Source: Pseudopyrenochaeta lycopersici (lineage: Eukaryota; Ascomycota; Dothideomycetes; Pleosporales; Pseudopyrenochaetaceae). From it: a stretch of 64,000 nt of DNA. Below, piece by piece: positions 45,499-57,758 of the stretch. The DNA lies in the NCBI GenBank assembly GCA_003313425.1, contig NHZP01000011.1:1240001-1304000 (forward strand), read 5' to 3'. Each line of letters opens with the position of its first letter. The first letter of the stretch is position 1. Below the pieces are notes generated by a model. That model did not search any database. It was not told the DNA's origin and was given only the letters and a program-made list of their open reading frames with translations. Both the position numbers and the translations under genes were made by a program.

Positions 45499-48400
45499 AT
45501 GGGCGATCGTCGTCCACTCATCCACGAAACGTCGGACCTTTCTGAGAGCTCAGACAACACGCCCGCATTGCCCACCCTGGGCTTCTCGAATCAATCCCAC
45601 TCACTCGGCTTCACCCACATTTCGCCTCCTACCAGCCCCCCGGCTTCACGACCGGGCCATTCGAGATTCCAGCCACATGCGACGGTTGTCGAGCGGAATA
45701 CACCAAGCACGGTATTGGAAGAAGATGAGGAGCAAGATGTTGCAGACAGCTTCCGACGGCAGAGCGGAAGTGGATTGGGCATAGCAGCACCAGGGTCACC
45801 TCCACAAGTTCCTACTGGCAGAAGAGTCAGCATACAAGCAATACCTCGCAAATCTGTAGGCCACGGTCCCGCAAGCCCTCCCACAAAAAGTCCTCATGCG
45901 CTGTCTCCACCAGGCTCCGCCGATCCATTCTTTGGTGGCTTTCCAAGAGACTCGTCGACAGAAAATACCCCAGATCTGAGGCGAGAGAGGTCGAGTCCTG
46001 ATGTGGGCACGTTTGAGGATTTTCAACGGGGCATCTTGAAGAATGCAAAGCAAAGTAGCACAAGCGTCAACGACTACCAAGCATATCTGCATTCCACGGA
46101 CACGGATAGATTGAGAGGAGCGCCATCCATCAAGTCGGCTTATGAGAGTAAGTATCCTGTTGACCCCAATCGTACGCACATGGACTAATAAGCTTTGAAA
46201 GATGATTTTCGCCCCGCTCATGAGTGTCCTACGTCTCGAGACTTCTATCAATCCAGGTTTACGTGGCTCAATATGAGTGTCATTGTCATCTGCCTCTTTT
46301 CATGTGTCTTCTCGGGCATATTCCTTGGCCTCGCACTGAAAGCACCTCGCTATGGAAGAAGAATCACAAGTCAAGGCTCGTTCAAGCCTGCCGATGCCAT
46401 TCTGCTAACCACAATCATGGCAAAGCTCATTGAGCTGTCCTTCGTTACGGCGTTTGTTGCATTCTTGGGGCAGGTTCTAAGCCGGCGAGCCTTTATGAAA
46501 GAGGACGGTCGCGGCGTGACATTATCAGAGCTAAGTATGTGGAGATGGGTGGTGCAGCCAGGGACACTCGTGACGCACTTTGAGACAGCCAAATACGCTG
46601 GGCTGTCTCTGTTAGGCATATTAAGCTTGCTAAGCGCTGTATTGGCTACTCTTTACTCGACCGCAGCCACTGCTCTGGGTACGTAACTGGTGTAGTGGAG
46701 ACTTTCGCATACACTGACAGTGCTAGTCCAACCAATGTTGAAAGACGGCATGTGGGACAACATGGTCATGGCGGGTCGTGTCAGAACTGACTTTGCCAAC
46801 GTCAATTACGTCAAAGAACTTTGCCAGACACCTATACGAAACGACAAAGAGTATGCAGGCAGCACTTGCTTGCAGATTGAGCACGCCGGCCAGGGCTATC
46901 ACAACTATCAGCGCTATCTTGCTTACTGGGAGACAGCAGCTGCGAATGGCAATGGCACTTCGGTCCAAATTGACCGACCCCCTGGTTTTGGACTGCTTTA
47001 CGAGAACACCACTGTTACTGCGCAATGGATCAACATCGTGAACACGACCGCCGTCTCCAAGCAACACGGCCGAGCTATAAATGACGTTTCACTAGCAATG
47101 CCCCATTCAGGCGTATTCGCCGCAGCACGCGATCAAAGGAACGGAATTTTGCAGCCTGAAGAGCTGAACTCAGAAGGTACATATTCTCTGCGTGCATCTG
47201 TCCCCTCGCCAGTAATGCATGTACTATGTGCGAACATGGACAAGGACGAACTCAAGCCTATAATTTATGATGAGTGGAACGACGAACTTGTCAACATCAC
47301 CACCTGGCCGACGTTGTTGAACAATGCAACGACAACGAACAAAACGAAAGTTGACGACCTCTTTGGCTGGAATGATGGACAAAGAACGAACTATCCACCC
47401 GTATTCGCTAGATATCCAAAGCCGTTCAATACCATCATGAATCATACCAGCTTTCCTTGGGGAAGGCCCGCCATATACTTGCTTGGGCAAGGAGGCCCTG
47501 CAGACGATGGTACAGACACGACTGGAGTATATGTCCTATGCAAAATCGACGTATCCATAACTCCAGAATGCGGCACGCGGTACAACGTCACTGGCTCCGG
47601 TGGCACAATGGAAGCCCTCTGCGAAGACCGAAGTGACAATATGGCATTTATCAAATCTAATTCGAGCGCGGAGACGATCAAAAGCGTCCCCAATTGGAGA
47701 GACATCGGGTTTGATTGGTCGAACAGTCTCTCGCTGAATACTGGCATCATGGACGCGGATGCAAGCAATTCGAGGCTGTTGACGCAATTGATTTTGAAGC
47801 CGAGTAATCCGGACCCAAAGGACATTGAAGTGGATCTAAATCCTGCCCTCCCGAGCGTAGGAGAAGCTTTAGCTGTTATGTCGGGGTGCACGTTGCTCAA
47901 GAGCATGATTGATGCGCCATATGTAATGTTTTGGGTGAGTAAACGTTTTCCATCGACACGGACATTCCGACTGACTTGCTATCTAGAACTACACATACGC
48001 AATGCTGGACGAATACCAGACCCAATACTTCAACGCTTCCCTCAAAGCCCAGCAATACGCCTCTGGTGGCGTCGAGCACGCCTCTAAGGGCTGGCTTATC
48101 ATACTCCTTCTTGTCTTCCTCATGAATGTCTTTGTCCTCATATATTTCATTCTCCATCGCGGCCTCGTCACCGACTTTTCTGAACCACCAAATTTGTTCG
48201 CACTTGCGGTCAACTCGCCGCCTTCACATGTTTTGGCTGGATCCTGTGGTGGTGGACCTGAAGGGAAACAGTATGGTGTTAATTGGTTTGTCAACCATGA
48301 GGGAAACCATTTATTCATGGAGCCGGGAGAGAAAACGAGTTTGCTAGGTGGCCACCATGGACATCCGCACGTCCACGCTCATAGCCCGGGAGAAGAGTTT

Positions 48401-48631
48401 ACACAAAAAGCTAGCTTCTTCGCATCAGTGAGTGGAGCAGTCAGGCGGGGCTTGGGCATCAAGGAGCATCAGCCGCCCACGAAGCTGTCGCCGGCGAGTG
48501 CGGTGGAAAGTCTAAGACCAGCGGGTGCTAGGCCACCTAGTGTGACCGGGAGTGAATATGAGATGGAAGATGGATATAGGAGGACACAGAGACAGTATGC
48601 CAAGTTGGCGAACAGGAGGAGTATGCTATGA
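45499..48631 (+). CDS. Large multi-pass membrane protein with glycosylated outer domain, function unknown
   Basis: Exons 45499-46147, 46202-46678, 46721-47934 and 47987-48631 join in phase to 994 aa. The first 235 residues are Ser/Pro-rich and probably cytosolic. Three membrane helices follow at about residues 239-263 (MSVIVICLFSCVFSGIFLGL), 283-309 and 348-376. A domain of about 400 residues then carries many N-glycosylation sequons (NGT, NTT, NAT, NHT, NVT) and several cysteines, consistent with an outer face. A last helix at about 815-838 (WLIILLLVFLMNVFVLIYFI) precedes a His/Ser-rich tail. This architecture is common among uncharacterised ascomycete membrane proteins. I cannot name a function. 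Confidence 0.85.
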
Positions 48632-49261
48632 GCATTTTCACACCGGGATTCGAATTGCATGGGAAGGGAGCATTGCTCACAAGCATATAATGTCTTATGC
48701 CTAATGATTGCCATACCACAAATGTTTAATTCATCCAATCCATTTCTTCCCGCCTAGCCCTATGGTCCCTACTGCAAAGACACCTAGATTTGTAACCCAG
48801 TTTTAGTATATTTCCGTTGCTTCCAAAAGAAGTACTTATTGCAGGCGTACATTTTCATTTGACCAAAATCTTAGGATCCATCTCTTGGTTCAGGATCCGT
48901 TGGGTTCCTTGGTTTCTTTCCATCATCCATCGGCTATATTACGCATCAATATCCCATCTTTCTTCAAACAAGGGACTTTACTGACCGGAGCGTCGCCGCC
49001 TCCTATGCCGCCCTCTCTAAAGTTTTGGCTTTGCATATATGAATGTGTATCTTTGAAGATTTTGGACTATCGGGAGATGCGGCGTAGGATGAACCTGAGA
49101 CGATGTCTTATAGATGGACAAGTTGGATAACAACCAGGCTGGCTGATGAGACTACCCTGCCGAAGCAGCTCAGCTGATAGCGCGGGGTAACGAGTATGGT
49201 CATGTCTACGGATCTGTGTCAGTAACTGCAATATGCAGTATGGATAATATGCATGCATCTC
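48632..49261. other. Intergenic, no gene seen
   Basis: 3' side of the large membrane-protein gene. No coding sequence is supported. Confidence 0.4.
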
Positions 49262-49708
49262 TCAATCAATTGGTTGGGGCTGAAAATATGGTTCACCGGT
49301 ATCGATGCAAGGAGTCTGGAATCGCAGGAGATTGGGTAGATCCATACAATCCTTGCAGCTAAGACCTCGGTTTCCGGAGTCCCAGTACAGGACCCAGGAG
49401 ATATCTGCAATGTAGGTGTTTGATATAACATTCTACTGGCCGGAATCCATGATATGGGTTGTGAACTTGTCGTTGGTGTGGAACGATATGGGGGCACACT
49501 CACACTTGAAGCCAAGAAGAAGCAAAGCTCGATAAGCTGTCACATGCTGACAACGCATATCGCCCACGAATTAGGCTTGTATGAAGGACGACCATGAGTC
49601 GTCAGTTGTTTATCTGTTCAAGGTATGTGGGCAATAAGGATTGAAGGACTTACATCCTGGCATTGGTCTGAAGGGGTCCTGATACATTCCACCAGCGCGT
49701 ATAGCGGC
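49262..49708 (-). pseudogene. Probable relic of a small multi-exon gene, family unknown
   Basis: Coding-like pieces lie in order on the minus strand. A piece 49708-49654 follows a TTGCACAG acceptor, encodes AAIRAGGMYQDPFRPMPG and ends at a GTAAGT donor. After a TTGAACAG acceptor (49614) comes YKQLTTHGRPSYKPNSWAI. Then CECAPISFHTNDKFTTHIMD runs into a TAG at 49433-49435, and the same frame continues NVISNTYIADISWVLYWDSG and GLSCKDCMDLPNLLRFQTPC to a TGA at 49262-49264. The stop is not spliced out by any sensible intron. The cysteine content would suit a secreted protein, but no signal peptide was established. Confidence 0.35.
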
Positions 49709-50224
49709 CTGTGCAATTGTGAGTTGAAGGAGCGGGCAGATTAGCTATGAATGAGAAGGCAACCTAAGCAGGACCGCAGCACGTGGTAGTAGAGTGCTGA
49801 TAAAGTGGTGGCGCACTGCACAATCTAATAAAACAAGGTTTAGCGTTCGATAAGGCATTTCAGTACCTTTTTGATGAAGGACCCAATGCTAAACGCAAGG
49901 CAAGAGCACTAGAGCATTTAGATATCGGTGTTTGGGCTGGCAAACAAGAGCACAAACGATAAACGAGCATGCAGCAGTGGGAGAAAAGACATTATAGCAG
50001 TCGAGTTGTACAGGATAAGCGTACACGAAAGTCCGATATAACTCAGTGTCTCATATTGACTATAGTGAATAGAGATACTTTTTGCCCTTTCAATGCTAAT
50101 TGTAGAACGCCATCGCTATGCTTAATATTCACCGCTGAAGAAATGCAGAACTCTATCTGGCTGGTACTTTGTGCCCAATTCGCATCTTCATTTACAACCT
50201 CGTTGCTCTGTGGTTGGGAACTGT
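49709..50224. other. Intergenic, no gene seen
   Basis: Between the relic and the 3' end of the signal peptide peptidase gene. An ORF at 49858 (MPYRTLNLVLLDCAVRHHF) could be a first exon of the relic, but the junction is not convincing. Confidence 0.35.
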
Positions 50225-52114
50225 CTACTTCAACCTGACGCGCTTCTCGGCCGGCTCAGCATTCGTGTTCTGGCTAGTGTTCTTCGACGACACCCAATTA
50301 TGCTTCTCACTGCTAATTGCGGGTTTCTCCCCCGAGTCCACAGAATCCTTGCGCACAGAGTGTGGCTTTTTTAATGGCCAAGGTGCCTCAATGGAGAAGG
50401 AAAAGACTTCTCGCTCAGGTTTATGGCCTGCAACACGCTTAACGTGTCCTGCTTGATCATCTTCTTGCTCACTATCCGCCGAGCCTTGATCAGAGGCCAT
50501 AGCTTTTGATCGAAGCTCGCGCTGTCTCTCTGACTTCCTTAATACCGCTGCGCTTTCCTTGGGGCTCTTCTCATCATCACTCTTCTCTTTCTTGCTCTCA
50601 TCCTCCTCTGCAATGTCCTCGGTGTATGTCCACATCAAATTCCACTCGCCTCGGACGAGCGCAGTGAGCCATAGACTACCGAGTACGCCTGGCACGAGAT
50701 AAAGCAACGCTGGCTGAGCATGGTTCCAGACCATCATAACGCCAAGTGTAGCCAACATGCCCAGAATATAACCCACTAGGCTCGCCTTGAAATATGTCTT
50801 TGGGAACGTGAAGGGTGCTTCATATTCATTCTCTTGGGTTTTCGAAAATATCCACAGCGGTCGGCCGGTCAAAGAGTGTGTCCAGAAGTGGTCAGTCCAA
50901 CGTCCAGCCAGAGAATAATACTTTGGCTTTTTCACAGTATCTTCCTCGCCTGAAATAGCGGCCGGCGAACGTGTCTGCCGGCGGAGGTAGAAGAGGTATA
51001 GATCGAAGCGCAGTGCGAGACCGATCATGATGCCAGGTAGCACAACATCGCCGAGGCCGAGCATTGCGTGAGATGGGGCTGCGGAAGGGTCATCGGCAGG
51101 GCCAGGTCGGGGAAACATGAGCTTGATGGGAACATCAAGGGACTTGGCTACAGTTACCATCATTGGGCTAGGAGCGAGTATTAGTAAATTCGTACTCTAA
51201 CAAATTGTGGACGACACTTACGTGAAGAAGACGAAATAGATGTCGTAGAAGAAAAGAGCACTCAGAATAAGACTGCCTGTAGTGAACGTTGTTGGCGACA
51301 TAAGCTGCAGTGCACCATACGAAAACCCAAAACCCAGCAGATTTGTCAAATACCATGGCTTATCAACCAGGTTGAAATAAACCACGGTAATCAGACCTGT
51401 CAGTATACCGACAATCCCATGAGGGCCCACTTTGAATCTGCCCGCGAATGTGCGATGCAGGTAGAGCCGTAGCGTCCACTTGTTACCAGGCATCGCTCTA
51501 TCAGCCCAGAGAACCTTCTTCACCCTCTCAGAGAGAGTGATCCTGGCTAAGAAGCCTGGAAGCGGCGATTCAACGGTTTGCTTGTCCTTGATGTCGCCCG
51601 CTACGGGCACTGCCTTTTCCTCTTTGCTATTGACATGATATAGGACTCCTCTCAGGGCATATCGGCGCGGGAATATGATTGAGTGGCCGATATCGAGAAC
51701 ATCTGTAACGAGGCGCGAGACGGAGAAGACGCCAAAGATGGCGAAGTAGGCATTGAGGATCTTGTTTAGCAACGTCGGGTCTTTCATCCACTTAAGGAGG
51801 AAATAGAGCGATGCAAGTGCCGTTCCTGCAAAGAGTGGCATGAGAATGGCATCTGTTGGAGACAAGCCCTCCATGAGTCGTTCCTCCTCTTCCTCCTCAT
51901 CCTCTGAAGCCTCGTCTTCAGTTATGCGCTTCTTCTTCGTGGGCTTCGCCGCGGATGATGGTCGAGAGAGTGATGCGTGCGCGCCAGCATATATGGGGAA
52001 GAGTGCGGAGGCGATCAGATGTATATACGTGGGCAGCATTGGTTGTATGTTGGAGAACTCGTATGCGACGCGTCCAAGGATTTGCGCAACGAGGCTGGGG
52101 TCGGAGTCTGCCAT
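50225..52114 (-). CDS. Signal peptide peptidase (intramembrane aspartyl protease)
   Basis: A presenilin-type GxGD protease of the endoplasmic reticulum that cuts leftover signal peptides and some tail-anchored proteins. Exons 52114-51222 and 51167-50225 with a 54-bp intron give 611 aa. About nine membrane helices are visible. The catalytic aspartates are in FFYDIYFVFFT and MLGLGDVVLPG, and the family C-terminal PAL motif is in QPALLYLVP. The intron falls between the two catalytic helices. A cytosolic loop rich in Glu/Asp and Lys follows the first helices, and the C-terminal 130 residues are charged and disordered, longer than in animal SPP. ATG 52114 (MADSDPSLVAQIL) was chosen over an in-frame ATG 28 codons upstream. 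Confidence 0.93.
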
Positions 52115-53119
52115 GATGAGACTCTGGATGCTTCTGTGTCTACGTTCTACAGAGGTAGTAAAAGAGGTATGACAAGGCCAGAGTCGGTGGAGGACCACTT
52201 TATCTCCACCGCAGCGTCAAGTCCCTAATCGTCAACGTGTCCTATTGCAACATGGAACTGTGGACACGGTGACGATTGGTATGGAGAAGATGTAGAGACA
52301 CAATATAGCCTGGCCTCACAAAATCAGCTTCAGTTAAAACAAAATTGCAGGCCAGAGTTTGAGGTTTGCTCTAACTGTGGTGCTGAGATATGATGGTGGA
52401 TGAAGCTCGGAGCAATTTTGATGCAAACCAGTCAAACATGACGTACCCCTCCGATCGACAATGCATCCATCCATCCCACGACCCCAGATCTGCACCAGGC
52501 GGGACCTTGCAGCGAGTTACTTTCACCGCTCCAAACCTTGCTGATCTGAGAGGATTACTGACCCATGAATCAGTTGATCGGTAAGGCTGAGGCTGATCGC
52601 TTTGACAAGAGATTGATACAATTGGAGAGTGAATGTGATGCGCAAATCTTTGCATTGTTACGAGCATATGGTACATGCATCGATGTACTGATTCGACCCT
52701 TATGGCAGTTTTTATTGCCTGTCCCAATTTCCCTTCACAGTCTCCTCGCTTGGTATATATACAGCCCCTCCAAAAATCAGCCTGAGTCTCAAAAAGAATG
52801 GTATCGTGTGCGTCATACACTCGTCGTGTGCTACATATCAAAATCAGAAGAAAAAACTCCGTGTAGCGAAACAGGTGCCAAACCGAGACAACCTGAGAAA
52901 CTGGCAATCTACGTGTATCTTACTGCGAACTCCAAAAGATTACAAGACTATAGTTTTGTACGAAAAACAGATCAGAAAAGGTATAGAAAAGGCCATGACA
53001 AAGTGGGTAGACCGGCTGACCACGGCTCGTTGGCTGGGATATACAGAAGCGCCAAAATACAAACACTAGCAAGACAGACAAGAAAAGCCATATGGCGCGA
53101 CTAAAAAGAAAAGGGGACA
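52115..53119. other. Intergenic: signal peptide peptidase upstream region
   Basis: Between two minus-strand genes. Two overlapping ORFs of about 178 codons (plus 52565-53104, minus 52371-52907) have no recognisable features and were not called. Confidence 0.4.
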
Positions 53120-54358
53120 CTAGCAGGGTGTGCCAATGTGATTAGGCATGACAAAATCCCTTTGCATGTCGAAAGACATGCCATCGACGTGGACTCGATG
53201 TTGCGACTCGACACAGACATCATGCACGTTTGAGAGAGCAGCCCCTTCCCACGGCGATATGGCGGCTAGTATCTTGCCCCGCACAACAGGAGGAGTAACA
53301 GCAGCGATGATGCGGTCCCTGATGTGAGGCGTAAAGGACATGGGACGTTTGTAGTCGAAGTATGAGGTTGTGGATATTGATGAGGCGTAGGATGGTGCCG
53401 ACGACGAAGTGAGTTGAGGGCGCGAAATACCAGAGGATGGATAGTCGTCGTCATCATGAAGTGGTGAGCGGGTTTCAGATGGGAGTACCGGCGAGATGCT
53501 GGGAAACGCAAGGCCCTTAGCCGTATCGGGGTCGTTGTCCTCCTCTATAGGTGTAGATGAAAACAGAAACGAGGAGACATCAGATGTTTCGTAGTAGCCT
53601 AGTACGGACGGCGTGTAATTGCTGGCTTTGGACAATGCATCTCTACTGACAGGTTCGACTTCCGGTAGGGGCGGCACGTCATCATCAGTGTCGTCGTCAG
53701 CTGAGCTCCAGGCTGAGAACTGGCTTTGCATTGGAGGCCGGATGGGAGGAATCTCAATGATTTTGGGAGCATCTACAGGCCGTCTTATTGCCTGATTCGG
53801 TGATTGTGGCGGTGTTCGTGAAGAGGAAGACAGGTCCGGACACGAGCGGGGTGACTGGGGTGAGGTGAGACCGTTCCCTGCTGTGTAGGTAGGTATATTA
53901 TTTAGCTGAGCTTTGATGAATTGCGCAAGGTTGGCTGAATAGTCTCCTAACGGGCTGGTTGGAGAAGTTTTAGTGCGAGATTCACTATCACGGGACGGAG
54001 GAACCACGGTTGACGTGCTCCGATCTGATGCGTCCGAAGGCAGCCTAGCATGACAAGTTCTAAGCCCCAACTGTGATGACTGCTCCTGAAGGGTTATCGC
54101 TGCTGAAGGAGAATTGAGAAACTCCAGATGGTCCCGCGGGTTGAAAGTGGTGATGTTGGTGTCATTGACCGAACGATTACGTCGACTGCGAGCCCGGCGG
54201 CTGCGAACAGCAGCCCTGCCCTCAGCCAACATCAGCTGTGCTTCTGGTGTTGAGCACCCAAGAGCCTCGACAATAGGAAATGAGTTGCTTCTGTGCCTGT
54301 GCGTCTTGGGTCGAGGGCTCTCGTCCCTTCCGGACGGTGAAGACTGTTGGTAATCCAT
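53120..54358 (-). CDS. Ser/Pro-rich disordered protein of unknown function
   Basis: A single exon of 412 aa starting MDYQQSSPSGRDESPRPK. It is rich in Ser, Pro, Asp and Arg with a basic patch RSRRARSRRNRS near residue 55, and many SP/TP sites. A more ordered C-terminal part is present (SYFDYKRPMSFTPHIRDRII, AAVTPPVVRGKILAAISPWE, then VHVDGMSFDMQRDFVMPN). The basic patch could be a nuclear signal. No domain was recognised. The length of the open frame and its bias support coding. Confidence 0.8.
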   Translation of the reverse strand: MDYQQSSPSGRDESPRPKTHRHRSNSFPIVEALGCSTPEAQLMLAEGRAAVRSRRARSRRNRSVNDTNITTFNPRDHLEFLNSPSAAITLQEQSSQLGLRTCHARLPSDASDRSTSTVVPPSRDSESRTKTSPTSPLGDYSANLAQFIKAQLNNIPTYTAGNGLTSPQSPRSCPDLSSSSRTPPQSPNQAIRRPVDAPKIIEIPPIRPPMQSQFSAWSSADDDTDDDVPPLPEVEPVSRDALSKASNYTPSVLGYYETSDVSSFLFSSTPIEEDNDPDTAKGLAFPSISPVLPSETRSPLHDDDDYPSSGISRPQLTSSSAPSYASSISTTSYFDYKRPMSFTPHIRDRIIAAVTPPVVRGKILAAISPWEGAALSNVHDVCVESQHRVHVDGMSFDMQRDFVMPNHIGTPC

Positions 54359-56800
54359 TGTGAGCAAGGTCGGAAGGAGTATGTCACTGGGTCATGGCCA
54401 TAAGAAGCCGGGGCAAAGCGCCGAACACTGGAAACAGGGCCGTGGAGAGAGCGGTTTGGCCTGACAAGAGATCAAAAGACAGTTGTAGACCAAGGTCGAG
54501 AGAGAAGAGGGGAATTAAGAGAGCGTTGCACGGAGAGAGCGGATGGCGAGGCTGCTTAGGAAATACAAAAAACGGTTTTCGGTCGGTGCAAGCGGATCGG
54601 TCAGGCTGATATGAGTGGGTCGTGTCGCTTGCGAGTGCTAGGAGGCTTTAGCTCCCTGGAAACCGAGCATACTGGTAGGCACACCGTGCAAGCACATGAC
54701 GTTTACGAGCCTTCGACCGCGGTCATGGGCGGGTCTTGCACGGCCTTGGAACAGTGCGAAAAGAAGGACGAACTCCTGCACCCCTGATGGCGTCCTCCAT
54801 GCTGCCGGAACCCGCTAGCGTGGAATGTACACCGGCCAATAAAACAGACACGCGATACATTGCCTGCCATGTGGAGCCTGCTTAGGCCGTGGCAATGAGA
54901 CCATTTTACCTCGTACTGCCTTGCTCGAATTGCGCTACAGCGCTACCTTTTCGAGAAACAATAGCCCCTCACGGTCGTCGCAGAGTCTGTTCGGCCTGCA
55001 GCGCTGACAGCATTGCCCTGCAAAGAATGCGTTTGCCCCCTCCCTCGAGGACAAATGTCACAGCAAGCGAAGGCATGCTGAGTGAGAGGATCATCATGAT
55101 CGCCGCTAGCCTTGCCCTTCAGCGACGCGTTTGTGTTTCTCAAACTGCCTGATCAGCCCTGCCACAAAAACGCTGCCAATCCCCGCTGACTGGGCCATCG
55201 CTCGACGCGGAATAAGATTTGAAGTGCTTCGATCAGCGCTTGTCCGCGCAACGTGGGCGCACAAAAGGCGGGACACACCCGTCTCGCGATGCAATCCGCG
55301 GAGTACAGCCAGGGACAGAGTTTGCACAGCTCCCGCCAAAACTCACTATAAAAACTCTCCCCCAGAGCTCCTCCACAGGAAAGCATGCTCCCAGAGTTTG
55401 CCGAGATTGGGCGTCGGTCCGACGACAAGAAAACGAGACGCTGGACCGAAGGCTGAGCACTGCGACGCGACACACTTGGAAAACGTTGGACTCCGAGTGG
55501 ACCGTCCAGCCATAGCTTCGAACTGGTAGCTCGTCGCGGCATAAAAGTGCCGGAGCTAGCCTCGACAGCTACACTTCAACTTGATCGCGGACATGTCCCC
55601 GAACATGATCTGAGACAAGTCACCACAGCCCAGTCTGTACTGCAGCCTGAGACTTGCTAGTGGCCTTATTGCACCTTCAGAGTCATCTTGTGCTATCGTC
55701 GGGCCCTGCCAGGCACAGCCAAGCTGACTTCTGCACGCCTTACCAGGCCGCGTCTCACCGGCCAACCTTGATCATTAGTAGTCCAAAGCCCCTGAGGCAA
55801 GCTGATTCCAACCTTGTCCTCTGTTTCCAACTTTGTCTCCGCATCCCAAATCTGATTTCAATGCAGCAAGGTTTACCGTCCCGGCGCTGCAACTGCCCTG
55901 ATGATCACCACGCGAGAACACAGTCAGCATCACAAGGCACCACGGGTAAGGCGAAACGGGCCCAAGATTCGCGCAGGTATTGGGAAGCATTGGCGATATC
56001 TGTTGTTTCGAAGTAGGCTGAAGCGAGACAAGTAAAGCCGCTCGCTCTACCGCAAAGGGCAATCGCTGTTTCCCAAATGTCACCCCAGTCGCATGGTTCC
56101 TTTCCAGACTTCCTCAGTTTGTTTGCAGCCACTTTCTTCGTCATCATCTCTCACCTGTTTCACCAACTTCAACGACGACAACATCGCTAAGCCTCAAAGA
56201 CTAGACCATTCTTTCATTACATCTCCTCTTCCTTGTACTTTCGGTTCTTGTATGCTCTACAGCTTGCCAGCCCTTTTTCGGTCTCTGACGCCTGCATCGT
56301 CTTCTACAAAGCGCACAACTGCTTGCGCATAAAGCACTCGTGCCCGATGATCGTCTCGGGCCGTTTTTGTGTGTTTTACAAGAGCAAAATTGAATTACTC
56401 GACTCGTATGTCGCCGGAATCGTGATTCACTCAGTGCTCACTTTTCGGTCCCTGCTTGATCGGTTTCAACACAGCATTCGAAGCGTTTCCGATGAACAGT
56501 CAATGAAAGTCTTTTAGTTTGGGCTCTAGCGAAGAAAATCTCTTTTTACATGAGTCAAGACGACCCTAACAAAGCTTGACAGGTGCACCTACACGTTATT
56601 ATGGCAACATTGTATAGGAATCAATATGCTTTTGCTTGCATTCAAGTGAGTTCGTTGATGAAACAACGCGATGGGTTCTAGGTTCGTCCATCAGCCCACA
56701 TCTAACGCTGACATTCGTAAGCTGAACACGGCACTCGTGGTAGAGTGATTCACCCTGGCCTAATCCTCAAGAACACAAATGCTGTGTCTTTTCGGGCTTC
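54359..56800. other. 2.4-kb gene-poor interval
   Basis: Several overlapping ORFs of 80-130 codons on both strands with no domains. The stretch 56090-56330 is strongly pyrimidine-rich on the plus strand, resembling a long 5' leader. No gene is supported. Confidence 0.4.
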
Positions 56801-57145
56801 ATGGTCATCAGCCTTGCATTAACTCGTTGCGCCAATCTCAATTTCCTTCATTCGAATTCTCTAAGCTCACGCATATCCCTGGCCGAGACGCTTCGGAATA
56901 TATTCGGACCGAACGTACGCATTTTTTCTTTTGCATGCCCCGTTATTGATGCTTTGCAGCTTATGGTCTTCGTATGCTTCTCGGTCGTCTTGGGCACCAC
57001 TTGCATCGTAGGGATGCTGCTTCAATGTCGGCCAATAAAGTGTTATTGGATCATTCCGTTTGAGAACCATCACACCTGCTTCAGCCTTGAACCTCTTGTC
57101 ATACCAGTAACAATAGCCGACATCGTCCTGGGCAGTGTCACTTGA
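56801..57145 (+). pseudogene. Relic of a rhodopsin-domain (Pth11-like) membrane protein
   Basis: An open stretch of 114 codons has two membrane-helix-like segments, DALQLMVFVCFSVVLGTTCI and VIPVTIADIVLGSVT. Between them lies LLQCRPIKCYWIIP, which matches the IFQCxPIxxxW pattern of the fungal rhodopsin domain (DUF/PF20684-type, Pth11-like receptors) as I remember it. The flanking helices expected of that seven-helix family are absent or in other frames, and the frame closes with TGA. It is therefore most likely a fragment of a decayed gene. The match is by pattern only. Confidence 0.35.
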
Positions 57146-57758
57146 ACGCTACCCCACGGTGTTGTTTGGACACGGGCTCATTGTCATCGAGATCTTCACA
57201 TACGCATGTTTCAGATGTCAGCTGCCAGCGTGATGTAACACAGAATATAGGGCGTTATATTGGTTTTGAGCAATTACGCAGATAAGCGCTGGGATCATTG
57301 CCAACGACTACCTCCAATCTATCTTCGAAAAGATCTTGTGGGCAGAATTCACCGGCATTCGCGCACACAGATCGCAGACTCAACGGACTAAGAGTCCTAG
57401 ATTTTGATAGCTACAAGGATTGCTTTCCAAGATGGCGCGTATGCCCCCATCACCGCCAGGTCTGATCATGATGGATATCCGGGGCCGTGGATACTAATGT
57501 TTGACGTGGAAAGAAGGCTAGTGTCAGAGATAGAGTATACGATTGTACTGCGGAGGTTAGTTTCGGACTAGTGGCCTTTGCTGTGGCAAGGTAAATCGAT
57601 GTTGGATGGAGTTGCATTCTCTCTGGAAAGGCCGTGTGTTTGCATACTCTCTGAACGGACCGTATGCCAATCATCTTACCAATTGATATCGGTCCTGATT
57701 ACATTACTCAATCCCTGCATTTTCACTAGCATGCTGATAATTACGGCGGGCAAGTTTA
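57146..57758. other. Intergenic, no gene seen
   Basis: Between the rhodopsin-like relic and the 3' end of the RCC1-like gene. It may hold more decayed coding sequence, which I could not align. Confidence 0.35.

Noticed and set aside
52371..53104. Two overlapping ORFs of about 178 codons, one per strand
   Set aside because: Mutually overlapping, no recognisable features, and located in the expected promoter and 3' region between two minus-strand genes.
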